Of a DNA stretch of 64,000 nucleotides, positions 15,467-25,997 are shown piece by piece. The stretch lies in contig CALWVM010000009.1 of NCBI GenBank assembly GCA_944384985.1, forward strand, positions 37,538 to 101,537. The letters run 5' to 3'. The notes beneath the pieces are model-generated. The model made no database searches, was not told where the DNA came from, and saw nothing but the letters and a program-made list of their open reading frames with translations. Within the stretch, counting starts at the first letter, position 1, and each line of letters opens with the position of its first letter. Source of the stretch: an uncultured Clostridia bacterium (GTDB lineage Bacteria > Bacillota > Clostridia > Oscillospirales > Acutalibacteraceae). The position numbers and the translations under genes are program-made.

Positions 15467-16906
15467 ATGTTCAACAGCATACACGAAGAATGCGGTGTGT
15501 TCGGCATTTACAGCGAACAGCCTGCCGATGTTGCCGCAAGCGCGTATTATGCGCTGTTCGCCTTGCAGCACCGCGGTCAGGAAAGCTGCGGCATCGCGGT
15601 CAATGACGACGGCGTGATCACCTGCCGCAAAGGCGAAGGGCTTGTCAACGACGTGTTTAAAAAGGAAACACTCGAGTCTCTCGGGCGTGGGAAAATGGCG
15701 GTCGGGCATGTGCGCTACGGCACGACCGGCAGCAACGGCATTGTGAACGCACAGCCGCTGGTGGTCAACCACATCAAGGGTACCATGGCGCTTGCGCACA
15801 ACGGGAACCTGACGAACGCTGCCGAGCTGCGCACCGAATTGGAACTGAACGGTTCGATCTTTCACACCACAAGCGACACAGAAGTCATCTCTTATATCAT
15901 CACGAAAGAACGCATCTCCGCACCGTCCATTGAAGCGGCGGTGTTTTCCGCCATGTACCGCTTAAAAGGCGCCTATTCGCTCATTATCATGTCGCCTTCC
16001 AAGCTCATTGCCGTGCGCGATCCGATGGGCTTCCGCCCGCTTTGCATCGGCAAAAAGAACGGGCAGATCATTTTCGCCTCCGAGACGTGCGCGCTCAACA
16101 CCTTAGGCGCGGAATATGTACGCGACGTGCGGCCCGGCGAAATCGTCGTGGTGGACAAGTACGGGATGCGCTCTATCACGGGGCACTGCACCGACGGAAA
16201 GAAATCGCTTTGCGTGTTCGAATTCATTTACTTTGCCCGTCCCGATTCCGAGATCGAGGGCTGCTCGGTGCATTTGGCGCGCCGGAAAGCGGGCGCTTTT
16301 CTGGCGAAGCAGTATCCGGTGGAAGCGGACGTGGTAGTCGGCGTGCCGGATTCCGGTTTGGATGCAGCTTTGGGGTATGCCGAGGAATCCGGCACCCCTT
16401 ACGGTATCGGCTTTATCAAAAACAAATACATCGGCCGCTCATTTATTCAGCCTACGCAAGAACAGCGCGAAAGCGACGTGCGCATCAAATTGAATGTTGT
16501 GCCCTCCACCATCAAGGGCAAGCGCGTGGTGATGATCGACGACTCCATCGTGCGCGGCACGACCTCGGCGCGAATCGTCAAGCAGCTGCGCGATGCAGGC
16601 GCGAAAGAAGTGCATGTGCGCATTTCTGCGCCGCCGTTCCGTCATGCGTGCTATTTTGGGACGGACATCGACTCGCCCGACACGCTCATTGCGAACCACC
16701 ATTCCGTGGAGGAGATCTGCAAGATCATCGGGGCGGATTCGCTCGGCTATTTGAGCGTGGAAAACGTGGTGCGGTTAGCAAGCGGCTGTCCCTTAGACTT
16801 CTGCACAGCGTGCTTCACCGGGGACTACCCCGTCGCACCGCCGAAAGAAAATGCAAAATCCAAATTTGAAACTAAAATCAGTGAGAAAAAAGCAGGAGGC
16901 GAATGA
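15467..16906 (+). CDS. purF: Glutamine PRPP amidotransferase
   Basis: PurF makes phosphoribosylamine, the committed step of purine synthesis. The 479-residue precursor reads M-F-N-S-I-H-E-E then C-G-V-F-G, so an 8-residue propeptide is removed to expose the catalytic N-terminal Cys of the glutaminase. The PRPP loop is [14 protein letters not shown]. Cysteines in S-L-C-V-F-E-F, H-A-C-Y-F-G and [11 protein letters not shown] suit the 4Fe-4S type of the Bacillus enzyme, which is oxygen-sensitive. The ATG follows AAGGGAAA. Its stop overlaps the leader of purM. Confidence 0.96.
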   Translation: MFNSIHEECGVFGIYSEQPADVAASAYYALFALQHRGQESCGIAVNDDGVITCRKGEGLVNDVFKKETLESLGRGKMAVGHVRYGTTGSNGIVNAQPLVVNHIKGTMALAHNGNLTNAAELRTELELNGSIFHTTSDTEVISYIITKERISAPSIEAAVFSAMYRLKGAYSLIIMSPSKLIAVRDPMGFRPLCIGKKNGQIIFASETCALNTLGAEYVRDVRPGEIVVVDKYGMRSITGHCTDGKKSLCVFEFIYFARPDSEIEGCSVHLARRKAGAFLAKQYPVEADVVVGVPDSGLDAALGYAEESGTPYGIGFIKNKYIGRSFIQPTQEQRESDVRIKLNVVPSTIKGKRVVMIDDSIVRGTTSARIVKQLRDAGAKEVHVRISAPPFRHACYFGTDIDSPDTLIANHHSVEEICKIIGADSLGYLSVENVVRLASGCPLDFCTACFTGDYPVAPPKENAKSKFETKISEKKAGGE

Positions 16907-16907
16907 C

Positions 16908-17945
16908 ATGAGCAACAGTTTTTCCGAAAGCTATAAAGCGGCGGGGGTAGACATCACCGCCGGTTACAAGGCCGTGGAACTGATGAAGCAGCACATCGCG
17001 CGCACTGTGACACCGGGCGCCGCGTCGGACATCGGCGGGTTCGGCGGCCTGTTTGTGCCGGATCTTGCGGGGATGCAAAACCCCGTGCTCGTCAGCGGTA
17101 CGGACGGCGTGGGTACGAAGCTCAAGATCGCGATGCTTTTAGATAAGCATGACACCATCGGCATCGACTGCGTCGCCATGTGCGTCAACGACGTCATCTG
17201 CTGCGGGGCAAAGCCGCTGTTTTTCCTGGACTACATCGCCTGCGGCAAAAATGATCCCGAAAAAATCGCGGACATCGTCGCAGGCGTAGCCGAAGGCTGC
17301 GTGCAGGCCGGCGCGGCGCTCATCGGCGGCGAAACTGCGGAGCATCCGGGTATGATGCCCGAAGACGACTATGACCTTGCCGGTTTCACCGTAGGTATTG
17401 TGGATCGCGACCGTATTTTTGATAACAAGACCGTCCGCGCAGGTGACGCGATCTTGGCTCTCCCCTCCTCCGGCGTGCATTCCAACGGGTTTTCGCTGGT
17501 GCGCAAAGTATTTGATGTGGAGAACGCGGACTTGAACGTGTATTCCGACGAACTCGGCCAGACCATCGGCGAATGCCTTTTGACCCCGACAAAGATTTAT
17601 GTCAAGCCTCTGCTCGCGCTTGCCGATAAAGTAGCGGTCAAGGCGGTTTCGCACATCACGGGCGGCGGTTTTTATGAAAACATCCCGCGTTCGCTGCCCG
17701 ACGGGATGAGCGCAAAGATCGACCGTGCGCAGCTTCGCATCCCGCCGATCTTCTCACTTTTGCAAAAGACGGGCAACATCCCCGAGCGCGACATGTTCAA
17801 CACCTACAACATGGGCGTTGGCATGAGTATTGTCGTATCCGCTGCGGACGCGGACGAGGCGCTGCGCATCTTGCACGACAACGGCGAGGACGCTTACGCC
17901 ATTGGGGAAATCGTAGAAAGCGAAGAGGGCGTTATCATCCGATGA
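16908..17945 (+). CDS. purM: AIR synthetase (FGAM cyclo-ligase)
   Basis: PurM closes the imidazole ring of FGAM to AIR with ATP. The 345-residue product shows [13 protein letters not shown], the G-G-E-T-A-E-H-P-G motif and C-terminal [13 protein letters not shown]. The start at 16908 is set by GCAGGAGGCG just upstream, which lies inside the end of purF. The gene overlaps purN by ATGA, which implies translational coupling. Confidence 0.96.
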   Translation: MSNSFSESYKAAGVDITAGYKAVELMKQHIARTVTPGAASDIGGFGGLFVPDLAGMQNPVLVSGTDGVGTKLKIAMLLDKHDTIGIDCVAMCVNDVICCGAKPLFFLDYIACGKNDPEKIADIVAGVAEGCVQAGAALIGGETAEHPGMMPEDDYDLAGFTVGIVDRDRIFDNKTVRAGDAILALPSSGVHSNGFSLVRKVFDVENADLNVYSDELGQTIGECLLTPTKIYVKPLLALADKVAVKAVSHITGGGFYENIPRSLPDGMSAKIDRAQLRIPPIFSLLQKTGNIPERDMFNTYNMGVGMSIVVSAADADEALRILHDNGEDAYAIGEIVESEEGVIIR

Positions 17946-18586
17946 GTGCGAAGAAGAATATTGTGGTGCTCGTCTCAGGCGGCGGCACAAATTTGCAGGC
18001 GCTCATTGACGCTGAGCATCGCGGAGAAATCCCGAACGGGCAGATCACCTGCGTTATTTCCTCCAAGGCGGACGCCTACGCGCTGGAGCGCGCCAAGCAA
18101 AACAACATCAAAACGCGCGTGCTTGCGCGCGGCGACTATACGGACATCGCCGCGTATTCCGCAGCCATGGTTCAGGCGCTAAAAGAGGAGCAGGCGGACC
18201 TTGTGATCTACGCGGGCTTTATGACGATCCTCGACGAGCAGGTTGTGCGGGCGTTCCCGAACAGAATGATGAACGTCCACCCTGCGCTTATTCCCTCGTT
18301 CTGCGGCAAGGGCTATTACGGGCTGCATGTGCACGAGGAAGTGCTCAAACGCGGCGTGAAGCTGACGGGCGCGACGGTGCATTTTGTGACGGAGGTCTGC
18401 GACGGCGGGCCGATCATTTTGCAAAGCGCCGTCCCCGTTTTGCAGGATGACACACCCGAAGTTTTGCAGCGCCGTGTGATGGAGCAGTGCGAATGGAAGC
18501 TGCTGCCCAAAGCCGCCGCGCTGTTTTGTGACGGAAAAATCACCGTAAAAGACGGTAAAACTTGGATTCAGGAGGAAACCGTATGA
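17942..18586 (+). CDS. purN: GAR transformylase (formyl-THF dependent)
   Basis: PurN formylates glycinamide ribonucleotide using 10-formyl-tetrahydrofolate. The 214-residue protein has [11 protein letters not shown] at the N-terminus. Its active-site residues lie in [11 protein letters not shown] (Asn, His) and [14 protein letters not shown] (Asp). The start codon overlaps the purM stop (ATGA) and its stop overlaps the next start the same way, so three genes are tightly coupled. Confidence 0.95.
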   Translation: MSAKKNIVVLVSGGGTNLQALIDAEHRGEIPNGQITCVISSKADAYALERAKQNNIKTRVLARGDYTDIAAYSAAMVQALKEEQADLVIYAGFMTILDEQVVRAFPNRMMNVHPALIPSFCGKGYYGLHVHEEVLKRGVKLTGATVHFVTEVCDGGPIILQSAVPVLQDDTPEVLQRRVMEQCEWKLLPKAAALFCDGKITVKDGKTWIQEETV

Positions 18587-19296
18587 AAACCTTGGATTTA
18601 CAAACCCTTCTGCGTGAAAACCCCTATCCGGGGCGCGGCATTGTTTTGGGCAAAAGCCCGGACGGCAAAAACGCCGTGATCGCCTATTTCATCATGGGCA
18701 GAAGCGTCAATTCCCGCAACCGTGTGTTTGAAGCGACGGCGAACGGCATTCGTACAAAAGCGTTTGACGAGTCGAAGCTTTCCGACCCGCATTTGATCAT
18801 CTACTCCCCCGTGCGCGTTTTGGGCACCAAGACGATCGTCACGAACGGGGACCAGACCGACACCATTTATGACCTCATGGACAAGCAGCAGACCTTTGAA
18901 CAGGCGCTGCGCACCCGCGAATATGAGGACGACGCGCCGAACTACACCCCGCGCATTTCGGGTATTGTCCACTTAGAGGACGGCGGCTGCAATTATGCGA
19001 TGTCGATCCTCAAATCCGCCGACGGCAACCCTGACAGCGTCCACCGCTTCACGTTCAGCTACACGAAGCCTGTAAACGGCGAAGGCCATTTCCTGCACAC
19101 CTACATGGGCGACGGCGACCCGCTGCCCTCGTTCGAAGGCGAGCCGGAAAAGATCGCCACGATGGACGACATTGACGCGTTCACGGCGATGATGTGGAAC
19201 GCCTTGAATGAGGACAACAAAGTTTCGCTGTTTGTGCGCTACATCGACCTTGCTACCGGCAAAGCGACGGACCGCATTGTAAATAAGAACCAGTAA
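18583..19296 (+). CDS. purO: IMP cyclohydrolase, PurO type
   Basis: PurO closes FAICAR to IMP, the last step of the pathway. The 237-residue protein has the PurO-type pattern N-P-Y-P-G-R-G-I-V-L-G, Y-F-I-M-G-R-S-V-N-S-R-N-R and N-Y-T-P-R-I-S-G-I. PurO is an Ntn-fold enzyme known first from archaea and unrelated to the cyclohydrolase half of bacterial PurH. CAGGAGG precedes the ATG at 18583. Its partner activity is encoded by the next gene, so together they replace bifunctional PurH. Confidence 0.9.
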   Translation: MKTLDLQTLLRENPYPGRGIVLGKSPDGKNAVIAYFIMGRSVNSRNRVFEATANGIRTKAFDESKLSDPHLIIYSPVRVLGTKTIVTNGDQTDTIYDLMDKQQTFEQALRTREYEDDAPNYTPRISGIVHLEDGGCNYAMSILKSADGNPDSVHRFTFSYTKPVNGEGHFLHTYMGDGDPLPSFEGEPEKIATMDDIDAFTAMMWNALNEDNKVSLFVRYIDLATGKATDRIVNKNQ

Positions 19297-19308
19297 GGAG
19301 CGTGCGAC

Positions 19309-20487
19309 ATGAAAGAATTGGAACTGAAATACGGCTGCAACCCGAACCAGAAGCCCTCGAAGATTTTTATGCAGGATGGCAGTGACCTGCCCATTACGGT
19401 ACGCAACGGCAAGCCCGGCTACATCAACTTTTTGGATGCGTTCAACAGCTGGCAGCTGGTGCGCGAGCTGAAAGCCGCGCTGGGTCTTCCCGCAGCAGCC
19501 TCTTTTAAGCACGTCAGCCCCGCGGGTGCGGCGGTCGGTCTGCCGCTTTCCGACACGCTTCGGAAAATTTACTGGGTAGACGATGATTTGGAGCTCTCTC
19601 CCCTCGCCTGCGCTTATGCACGTGCGCGCGGTACGGACCGCATGTCCTCCTTCGGCGACTGGATCGCGCTTTCCGACGTCTGTGACGTGCCGACGGCGAA
19701 GCTCATCAAACATGAGGTTTCCGATGGCATTATCGCGCCTGGCTACGAGCCTGAGGCACTCGAAATTCTTAAATCCAAGAAAAAGGGCAACTACAACGTT
19801 GTCGAGATCGACGCAAATTACGAGCCAAACCCGATTGAGCACAAGGACGTATTCGGCGTCACCTTTGAGCAGGGCCGCAACGCGCTGAAGATCGATGAAA
19901 GCTCGCTCCAGAATATCGTGACGGAAAACAAGGACCTGCCCGACAGCGCAAAGCGTGACCTTGTCATTTCGCTGATTACGCTGAAATATACGCAGTCGAA
20001 CTCCGTCTGCTATGCGAAAGACGGCCAGACCATCGGCGTGGGTGCGGGGCAGCAGTCGCGTATCCACTGCACGCGCCTTGCAGGCAACAAAGCGGACATC
20101 TGGCACCTGCGCCAGCATCCGAAGGTGCTCGGTCTTGATTTTATCGACACCGTCACCCGCCCCAACCGCGACAACGCCATTGACGTATACATCTCGGACG
20201 AATACGAAGATGTAATCGGCGACGACGTTTGGCAGAACACCTTTAAGACCCGCCCCGAGCCGTTGACTGCTGAGGAGAAAAAGGCGTGGCTTGCCGGGTT
20301 CCACGACGTTTCGCTCGGTTCGGATGCGTTCTTCCCGTTTGACGACAACATCGAGCGCGCGCGCCGCAGCGGTGTTTCCTACATCGTCCAGCCCGGCGGC
20401 TCGATTCGCGACAATATCGTCATCGATTGCTGCAACAAGCATGGGCTTGTGATGGCGTTCACGGGTATTCGCCTGTTCCACCACTAA
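19309..20487 (+). CDS. Stand-alone AICAR transformylase
   Basis: The 392-residue protein corresponds only to the C-terminal transformylase domain of PurH and makes FAICAR from AICAR and 10-formyl-THF. It shows S-F-K-H-V-S-P-A-G (the catalytic Lys-His region), G-A-G-Q-Q-S-R-I-H-C-T-R and S-D-A-F-F-P-F-D-D-N-I. The N-terminal MGS-like cyclohydrolase domain of PurH is absent, and that role is taken by the upstream purO gene. In archaeal work such proteins are called PurV. It starts after AAGGAGCG, 12 nt past purO. Confidence 0.92.
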   Translation: MKELELKYGCNPNQKPSKIFMQDGSDLPITVRNGKPGYINFLDAFNSWQLVRELKAALGLPAAASFKHVSPAGAAVGLPLSDTLRKIYWVDDDLELSPLACAYARARGTDRMSSFGDWIALSDVCDVPTAKLIKHEVSDGIIAPGYEPEALEILKSKKKGNYNVVEIDANYEPNPIEHKDVFGVTFEQGRNALKIDESSLQNIVTENKDLPDSAKRDLVISLITLKYTQSNSVCYAKDGQTIGVGAGQQSRIHCTRLAGNKADIWHLRQHPKVLGLDFIDTVTRPNRDNAIDVYISDEYEDVIGDDVWQNTFKTRPEPLTAEEKKAWLAGFHDVSLGSDAFFPFDDNIERARRSGVSYIVQPGGSIRDNIVIDCCNKHGLVMAFTGIRLFHH

Positions 20488-20523
20488 GCAATTTCAGAAA
20501 TTTGGGAGATTCGAGGTACGTTT

Positions 20524-21804
20524 ATGAAACTTCTGGTTGTCGGCGGCGGCGGCCGCGAGCACGCCATCATCAAAAAACTGCGGGAAAACCCGCAGGTCAC
20601 GGAGATATTTGCCTGCCCCGGCAACGGCGGCATCGCTAAGGACGCAACGTGCACGGGCATCGGCGCAACGGATATCCCCGCGCTTGTAGATTTTGCTGTG
20701 AAAAACGCGATTGATTTTTGTGTCGTCGCACCCGACGACCCGCTGGCGCTCGGCTGCGTGGACGCGATGGAAAGTAAGGGCATCCCCTGCTTCGGTCCGA
20801 ACAAAAACGCTGCTGTCATTGAGGGCAGCAAGGTCTTTGCGAAAGATTTAATGAAAAAATACGGCATTCCCACGGCAAAATACGAGGTCTTTTCAGACCC
20901 GAAGGCCGCGCTGGATTACATCCGCGAACAAAATGAGTTCCCGACTGTCATCAAGGCAGACGGGCTCGCGCTCGGCAAGGGCGTCATCATTGCGGAATCC
21001 ATGGATCAGGCAGCCGATGCCGTAAAATCCATTATGGAGGATAAGATGTTCGGCGACAGCGGCAATCGCGTGGTCGTGGAGGAATTTCTGACCGGGCCTG
21101 AGGTGTCGGTTCTTTCTTTCACCGACGGCAAAACCATTGTGCCGATGGTCTCTTCCATGGACCACAAACGCGCGCTGGACGGCGACAAGGGTTTGAATAC
21201 CGGCGGCATGGGCACAGTCGCACCGAACCCCTATTACACACCGGAGGTTGCGGCACAGTGTATGGAGACCATTTTCCTGCCCACCGTGCGTGCGATGAAC
21301 GCGGAAGGGCGGACCTTCAAGGGCTGCCTGTATTTCGGGCTGATGCTCACCGAAAAAGGCCCGCGCGTCATCGAATACAACTGCCGTTTCGGCGATCCCG
21401 AAACGCAGGTTGTCCTGCCGCTTTTGAAAACGGATCTGCTCACGATTATGCGCGCCGTGCATGACGGGAAGCTTAGCGAAGTCCCCGTAGAATTTTCAAA
21501 CGGCGCGGCGGCGTGCGTGGTAATCGCGTCGGGCGGGTATCCGAAATCGTACCCGAAAGGCTTAAAAATCGATCTTGGCAAATCGGAGGAGATGCCGGAT
21601 GTAACCGTTTACCACGCGGGCACGGCACTCAAAGACGGCGAACTTGTCACCTCCGGCGGCCGGGTGCTCGGCGTGACGGCGGTCGGCGACGACCTCGTGC
21701 AGGCGCTCGACAAAGCCTACGCGGCGGTACGGGAGATCTCGTTCGACGGCGCGTTTTACCGCAAGGACATCGGCGCACGCGCGCTAAAGGCGCTCGGGAA
21801 ATAA
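20524..21804 (+). CDS. purD: GAR synthetase
   Basis: PurD ligates glycine to phosphoribosylamine with ATP. The 426-residue ATP-grasp protein begins M-K-L-L-V-V-G-G-G-G-R-E-H-A-I. It contains V-I-K-A-D-G-L-A-L-G-K-G-V (ATP-binding), N-T-G-G-M-G-T-V-A-P and Y-N-C-R-F-G-D-P-E-T-Q. The length is typical. It follows the AICAR transformylase by 36 nt and precedes purL by 10 nt in the same operon. Confidence 0.96.
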   Translation: MKLLVVGGGGREHAIIKKLRENPQVTEIFACPGNGGIAKDATCTGIGATDIPALVDFAVKNAIDFCVVAPDDPLALGCVDAMESKGIPCFGPNKNAAVIEGSKVFAKDLMKKYGIPTAKYEVFSDPKAALDYIREQNEFPTVIKADGLALGKGVIIAESMDQAADAVKSIMEDKMFGDSGNRVVVEEFLTGPEVSVLSFTDGKTIVPMVSSMDHKRALDGDKGLNTGGMGTVAPNPYYTPEVAAQCMETIFLPTVRAMNAEGRTFKGCLYFGLMLTEKGPRVIEYNCRFGDPETQVVLPLLKTDLLTIMRAVHDGKLSEVPVEFSNGAAACVVIASGGYPKSYPKGLKIDLGKSEEMPDVTVYHAGTALKDGELVTSGGRVLGVTAVGDDLVQALDKAYAAVREISFDGAFYRKDIGARALKALGK

Positions 21805-21814
21805 GGAGGAGCAA

Positions 21815-24800
21815 ATGGTTTATCGCATTTATGTGGAAAAGAAAAAGCAGTTCGCGGACGAAGCCGCTGCGCTGCTTTCCGACATCCGCACGCTTTTGAT
21901 GATCGACACCGTAACAGACCTTCGCCTGTTCAACCGCTACGATGTAGAAAACATCGACGAGGATCTTTTTAAGGCGTGTGAAAAGACGGTGTTCTCGGAG
22001 CCGCAGCTTGACAACACCTATGCCCACCTGCCGCAGTGCGACGGCACGGTGTTCGCGGTGGAATATCTGCCCGGGCAGTTCGACCAGCGCGCCGACTCCT
22101 GCGCGCAGTGCATCCAGATCGTTTCCCAGGGTGAAAAGCCGACGGTGCGCACCGCAAAGGTCTATATGCTGTTCGGCAAGATCACGCCGGCGCAGCTTGC
22201 CACCATCAAGAAGTATGTAATCAACCCTGTGGAGAGCCGCGAAGCGTCGCTCGACCGCGTAGACACCCTGCAAATTCCATACAACGTCCCCACCGAAGTG
22301 GAGACGCTTACCGGCTTTACTTCGCTTTCCGAAAAAGAACTTGCCGATTTCGTGCAGAAATACGCGCTGGCGATGGACAACGCCGACATCGCGTTCTGCC
22401 AGGATTATTTCAAGTCTGAGCACCGCGACCCGACCATTACGGAGATCCGCATGATCGACACCTATTGGTCGGATCACTGCCGTCACACGACCTTTCTCAC
22501 GACCATCGACGGTGTGAAAATCGACGATCCGGCTGTGCAGGCTGCGTATGACCGCTATGTGGGCATGCGTCGGGAGCTCGGCCGCACGAAGCCGCAGAAC
22601 CTCATGGATCTTGCGACCATCGGTGCGCGCTACTTAAAGCATACGGGGCAGCTTAAAAACTTAGACGAATCCGACGAGATCAACGCCTGCACCGTGAAGA
22701 TCAAGGTGGATGTGGACGGTGAAGAAGAGGATTGGCTGTTCTTATTTAAAAACGAAACACACAACCACCCGACGGAAATCGAACCGTTCGGCGGCGCGGC
22801 GACCTGCATCGGCGGGGCAATCCGCGACCCGCTTTCCGGGCGCGGGTATGTGTACCAGGCGATGCGCGTCACGGGTGCGGCAGACCCCTTAAAGCCTGTA
22901 AAAGACACCATGCCGGGCAAGCTGCCGCAGCGCAAGCTTGTGACGACGGCCGCCGCCGGGTACAGTTCCTACGGTAACCAGATCGGTCTTGCCACCGGGC
23001 AGGTCGATGAAATCTATCACGAGGGCTACGTAGCCAAGCGCATGGAGATCGGCGCGGTGGTCGGTGCGGTCCCGGCGAAGAACGTCCGCCGCGAAGTCCC
23101 ACAGCCCGGCGATGTGATCGTCCTTTTGGGCGGCAGGACCGGGCGCGACGGCTGCGGTGGCGCAACGGGTTCTTCCAAATCGCACAACCTTTCCTCCCTG
23201 GAGCACTGCGGTGCGGAGGTGCAGAAGGGCAACGCGCCCGAAGAGCGCAAGCTGCAAAGACTGTTCCGCAACCCGGAGGCGACAAAACTCATCAAACGCT
23301 GCAACGACTTCGGCGCGGGCGGCGTTTCGGTCGCGATCGGCGAGCTTGCCGACGGGCTGCACATTGATCTCAATAAAGTCCCGAAGAAATATGAGGGCCT
23401 CGACGGCACGGAGCTTGCCATTTCCGAATCGCAGGAGCGCATGGCGGTGGTGCTTGACCCGAAAGATGCCGACCGCTTTCTGTCGCTTGCCGCGGAGGAA
23501 AACCTGGAAGCGACAATCGTTGCTGAAGTGGTCGCCGAGCCGCGGTTGACGATGGAGTGGAACGGCAAAAAGATTGTGGACATCTCCCGCGCGTTCTTAA
23601 ATTCCAACGGTGCGGAGAAGCACACGAACGTACACATTTGCGCCGCGCAGCCTATTGTACGCGAGGTTGCGGGCAAAACGAACGAAGAGAAATTATTTGC
23701 ACTCGCCGAGGATTTGAATGTCTGCTCGAAGCGCGGCCTTGCAGAGCGTTTCGACTCGACCATCGGCGCGAACACGGTGCTGATGCCCTTCGGCGGCAAG
23801 TACCAGCTCACGCCGGCGCAAAGCATGGCGGCAAAGCTGCCTGTATTAAAAGGCGACACCAAGACCTGCTCGGTCATGGCGTGGGGCTTTAACCCCTTCA
23901 TCACGGAGAAAAATCCATATCTCGGCGCGTATTATGCGGTCGTGGAATCGGTCGCAAAGCTCGTGGCGACGGGCGCGGATCTTGCGACCTGCTACTTAAC
24001 GTTCCAAGAATACTTTGAACGTATGACCGAAGACGCCACCCGCTGGGGCAAACCCGCGGCGGCGCTGTTGGGCGCGCTTACCGCGCAGCTCGAACTGGGG
24101 ATCGGCTCCATCGGCGGCAAAGACTCCATGAGCGGCACATTTGAGGACATCGACGTGCCCCCCACCCTTGTTTCGTTCGCCGTATCTGTTTGCAATTCCG
24201 ACAATATCATCTCCCCCGAATTCAAGCTGCCCGGCTCGAAGGTCTATTACATCGAACCCGAGCGAAACGCGGACGGCACGTTGAATACGGAAAGTCTCTT
24301 GCAGGTGTTTGCGACCGTTTCCAAGCTGATTGCAGAGAAAAAGGTGCTTTCCGCATACACGCCCACCTACGGCGGCATTGCAGAGGGCCTGATGAAAATG
24401 GCGTTCGGCAACCACATCGGCTTTAAAGTAGACCGCATGTTCCCGCAGGATAAGCTGTATGCCTACAACTACGGTGCATTCCTGCTGGAAGCCGCCGTGG
24501 ATTTAGATGGGCTGACGCTTCTCGGCGAAACAACCTACGACTACGCACTGAAAATCGGCATTGAGACGGTGGATCTGCAGGCGCTTTGCGACGCCTATGA
24601 AAATAAGCTGGAATCCGTGTTTGCCTGCAACATTCAAACGGATGACAAGCCCGTAAGGGAGATCTCCTTTACGGCTGAAAGCCGTGTTGCGCCGAAGATC
24701 GGCGTGGCAAAGCCGAAGGTGCTTATCCCCGTGTTTCCCGGCACGAACTGTGAATACGACACGGCGCGCGCGCTTGAACGCGCCGGCGCTGAACCGCAGA

Positions 24801-25510
24801 TCATGGTGATCCGCAACCTGTCTGCAAAAGACATTGCCGACAGCGTAAAAGCCTTTGCCAAGGCCATGGAAAGCGCGCAGATCGTCTTTATCCCGGGCGG
24901 CTTCTCCGGCGGCGATGAGCCGGACGGCAGCGGCAAGTTCATCACCGCTTTCTTCCGCAACCCGATGGTCACGGAGGAGGTGCGACGTCTATTGCAGCAG
25001 CGCGACGGCCTGATGGCAGGCATCTGCAACGGCTTCCAGGCACTTATCAAGTTGGGGCTTGTTCCTTACGGCGACATCATTGCGCCGCGCGCGGGCACCC
25101 CGACGCTGACCTTCAACACGATTGGCCGCCACCAGTCGCGGCTTGTGACCACGCGCGTGGCATCGAACAAATCCCCGTGGCTGTCCGCCTGTAAAGTCGG
25201 CGACCTGCATACCGTTCCGATTTCACACGGCGAGGGCCGCTTCGTCTGCCCGCCGGAGCTCCTTGAACAGCTCATCGAAAACGGTCAGATCGCCACGCAG
25301 TATGTGGACGAGCTCGGGAAGCCGACCATGAATATCCGCTACAATCCCAACGGCTCGACCCTTGCGGTGGAAGGCATCACCTCCCCCGACGGCAGGGTGT
25401 TTGGTAAGATGGGACACTCCGAACGGTATTCTGACAACGTCTACAAGAACGTGGACGGCATCAAGGACAACGGTATGTTCCGCAACGCGGTGAATTACTT
25501 CAAGATCTGA
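21815..25510 (+). CDS. purL: FGAM synthase, long single-chain clostridial type
   Basis: The enzyme converts FGAR and glutamine to FGAM. At 1231 residues it carries synthetase and glutaminase in one chain, so no purQ or purS is needed. The synthetase part has S-D-H-C-R-H-T-T-F, E-T-H-N-H-P-T-E-I-E-P-F-G-G-A and D-F-G-A-G-G-V-S-V-A-I-G-E-L. The C-terminal class-I glutaminase starts near residue 970 (V-L-I-P-V-F-P-G-T-N-C-E-Y), with nucleophile Cys about 1071 in G-I-C-N-G-F-Q and histidine in S-H-G-E-G-R-F. AAGGAGGAG precedes the ATG. It is the last gene of the operon and is followed by a strong terminator. Confidence 0.95.
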   Translation: MVYRIYVEKKKQFADEAAALLSDIRTLLMIDTVTDLRLFNRYDVENIDEDLFKACEKTVFSEPQLDNTYAHLPQCDGTVFAVEYLPGQFDQRADSCAQCIQIVSQGEKPTVRTAKVYMLFGKITPAQLATIKKYVINPVESREASLDRVDTLQIPYNVPTEVETLTGFTSLSEKELADFVQKYALAMDNADIAFCQDYFKSEHRDPTITEIRMIDTYWSDHCRHTTFLTTIDGVKIDDPAVQAAYDRYVGMRRELGRTKPQNLMDLATIGARYLKHTGQLKNLDESDEINACTVKIKVDVDGEEEDWLFLFKNETHNHPTEIEPFGGAATCIGGAIRDPLSGRGYVYQAMRVTGAADPLKPVKDTMPGKLPQRKLVTTAAAGYSSYGNQIGLATGQVDEIYHEGYVAKRMEIGAVVGAVPAKNVRREVPQPGDVIVLLGGRTGRDGCGGATGSSKSHNLSSLEHCGAEVQKGNAPEERKLQRLFRNPEATKLIKRCNDFGAGGVSVAIGELADGLHIDLNKVPKKYEGLDGTELAISESQERMAVVLDPKDADRFLSLAAEENLEATIVAEVVAEPRLTMEWNGKKIVDISRAFLNSNGAEKHTNVHICAAQPIVREVAGKTNEEKLFALAEDLNVCSKRGLAERFDSTIGANTVLMPFGGKYQLTPAQSMAAKLPVLKGDTKTCSVMAWGFNPFITEKNPYLGAYYAVVESVAKLVATGADLATCYLTFQEYFERMTEDATRWGKPAAALLGALTAQLELGIGSIGGKDSMSGTFEDIDVPPTLVSFAVSVCNSDNIISPEFKLPGSKVYYIEPERNADGTLNTESLLQVFATVSKLIAEKKVLSAYTPTYGGIAEGLMKMAFGNHIGFKVDRMFPQDKLYAYNYGAFLLEAAVDLDGLTLLGETTYDYALKIGIETVDLQALCDAYENKLESVFACNIQTDDKPVREISFTAESRVAPKIGVAKPKVLIPVFPGTNCEYDTARALERAGAEPQIMVIRNLSAKDIADSVKAFAKAMESAQIVFIPGGFSGGDEPDGSGKFITAFFRNPMVTEEVRRLLQQRDGLMAGICNGFQALIKLGLVPYGDIIAPRAGTPTLTFNTIGRHQSRLVTTRVASNKSPWLSACKVGDLHTVPISHGEGRFVCPPELLEQLIENGQIATQYVDELGKPTMNIRYNPNGSTLAVEGITSPDGRVFGKMGHSERYSDNVYKNVDGIKDNGMFRNAVNYFKI

Positions 25511-25532
25511 TTTACACAATTCCATACAAAAT

Positions 25533-25570
25533 AACCCCGACGAAGCGCGTGACTCGTCGGGGTTTACTTT
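25533..25570 (+). terminator. Terminator of the purine operon
   Basis: AACCCCGACGA and TCGTCGGGGTT form a perfect 11-bp stem about 20 nt after the purL stop, followed by a T-rich run. Confidence 0.85.
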
Positions 25571-25718
25571 ACTTGTTTATCAAGTCCGCTTTTCCCTCTG
25601 ATGTGTATTTCCGACATTGAAATCTGTGGCGTGCTCTTCGAAGCAGGCGCGATACCGAGTCAAAATTGCCCGCAGCCTGCGGAACAAACTTGACATCTCA
25701 AAAAGGTAAAGACGTGTT

Positions 25719-25911
25719 CCTCCCTCTGACGAGGAAGGCGGCTTTTGTCTACGGTAAAAGCCGGAGGGAGAGAAAAGAAACAAAGAAATAAGCAATGTGC
25801 AAAGTGCCAAAACAAGGATTTTTCCGCTTATGCTTTTCCCATTTACACACTGTAAATTTTTCTCTCCCCCAGTCTCGCTAACGCTCGCCAGCCCCCCCAT
25901 CAGAGGGGGGC
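25719..25911. repeat. Dispersed palindromic GC-rich repeat, copy 1
   Basis: The 490-nt gap after purL contains CCTCCCTCTGACGAGG near its start and the block CAGTCTCGCTAACGCTCGCC near its end, closed by AGAGGGGGG. Both sub-blocks recur in the gap at 38717-38843. Such clustered palindromes are common non-coding repeats in clostridial genomes. No protein is encoded; open frames crossing it are artefacts of the GC-rich palindromes. Confidence 0.6.
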
Positions 25912-25997
25912 AACGCGCAACCGAGTTTCATTTTTTCACGCTGACAAGGAATAGTGTTTTACAAAGTTAAGTTTTTGTATCTGTTCTGCGCGGCGTT

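Noticed and set aside
18973-20484. A 503-codon open frame antisense to purO and the AICAR transformylase gene
   Set aside because: The opposite strand encodes two well-supported enzymes; the antisense frame has no domain or ribosome site.
25580-25900. A 106-codon minus-strand frame after the purine operon
   Set aside because: It runs across the palindromic repeat, begins in it, and shows no homology-like pattern.
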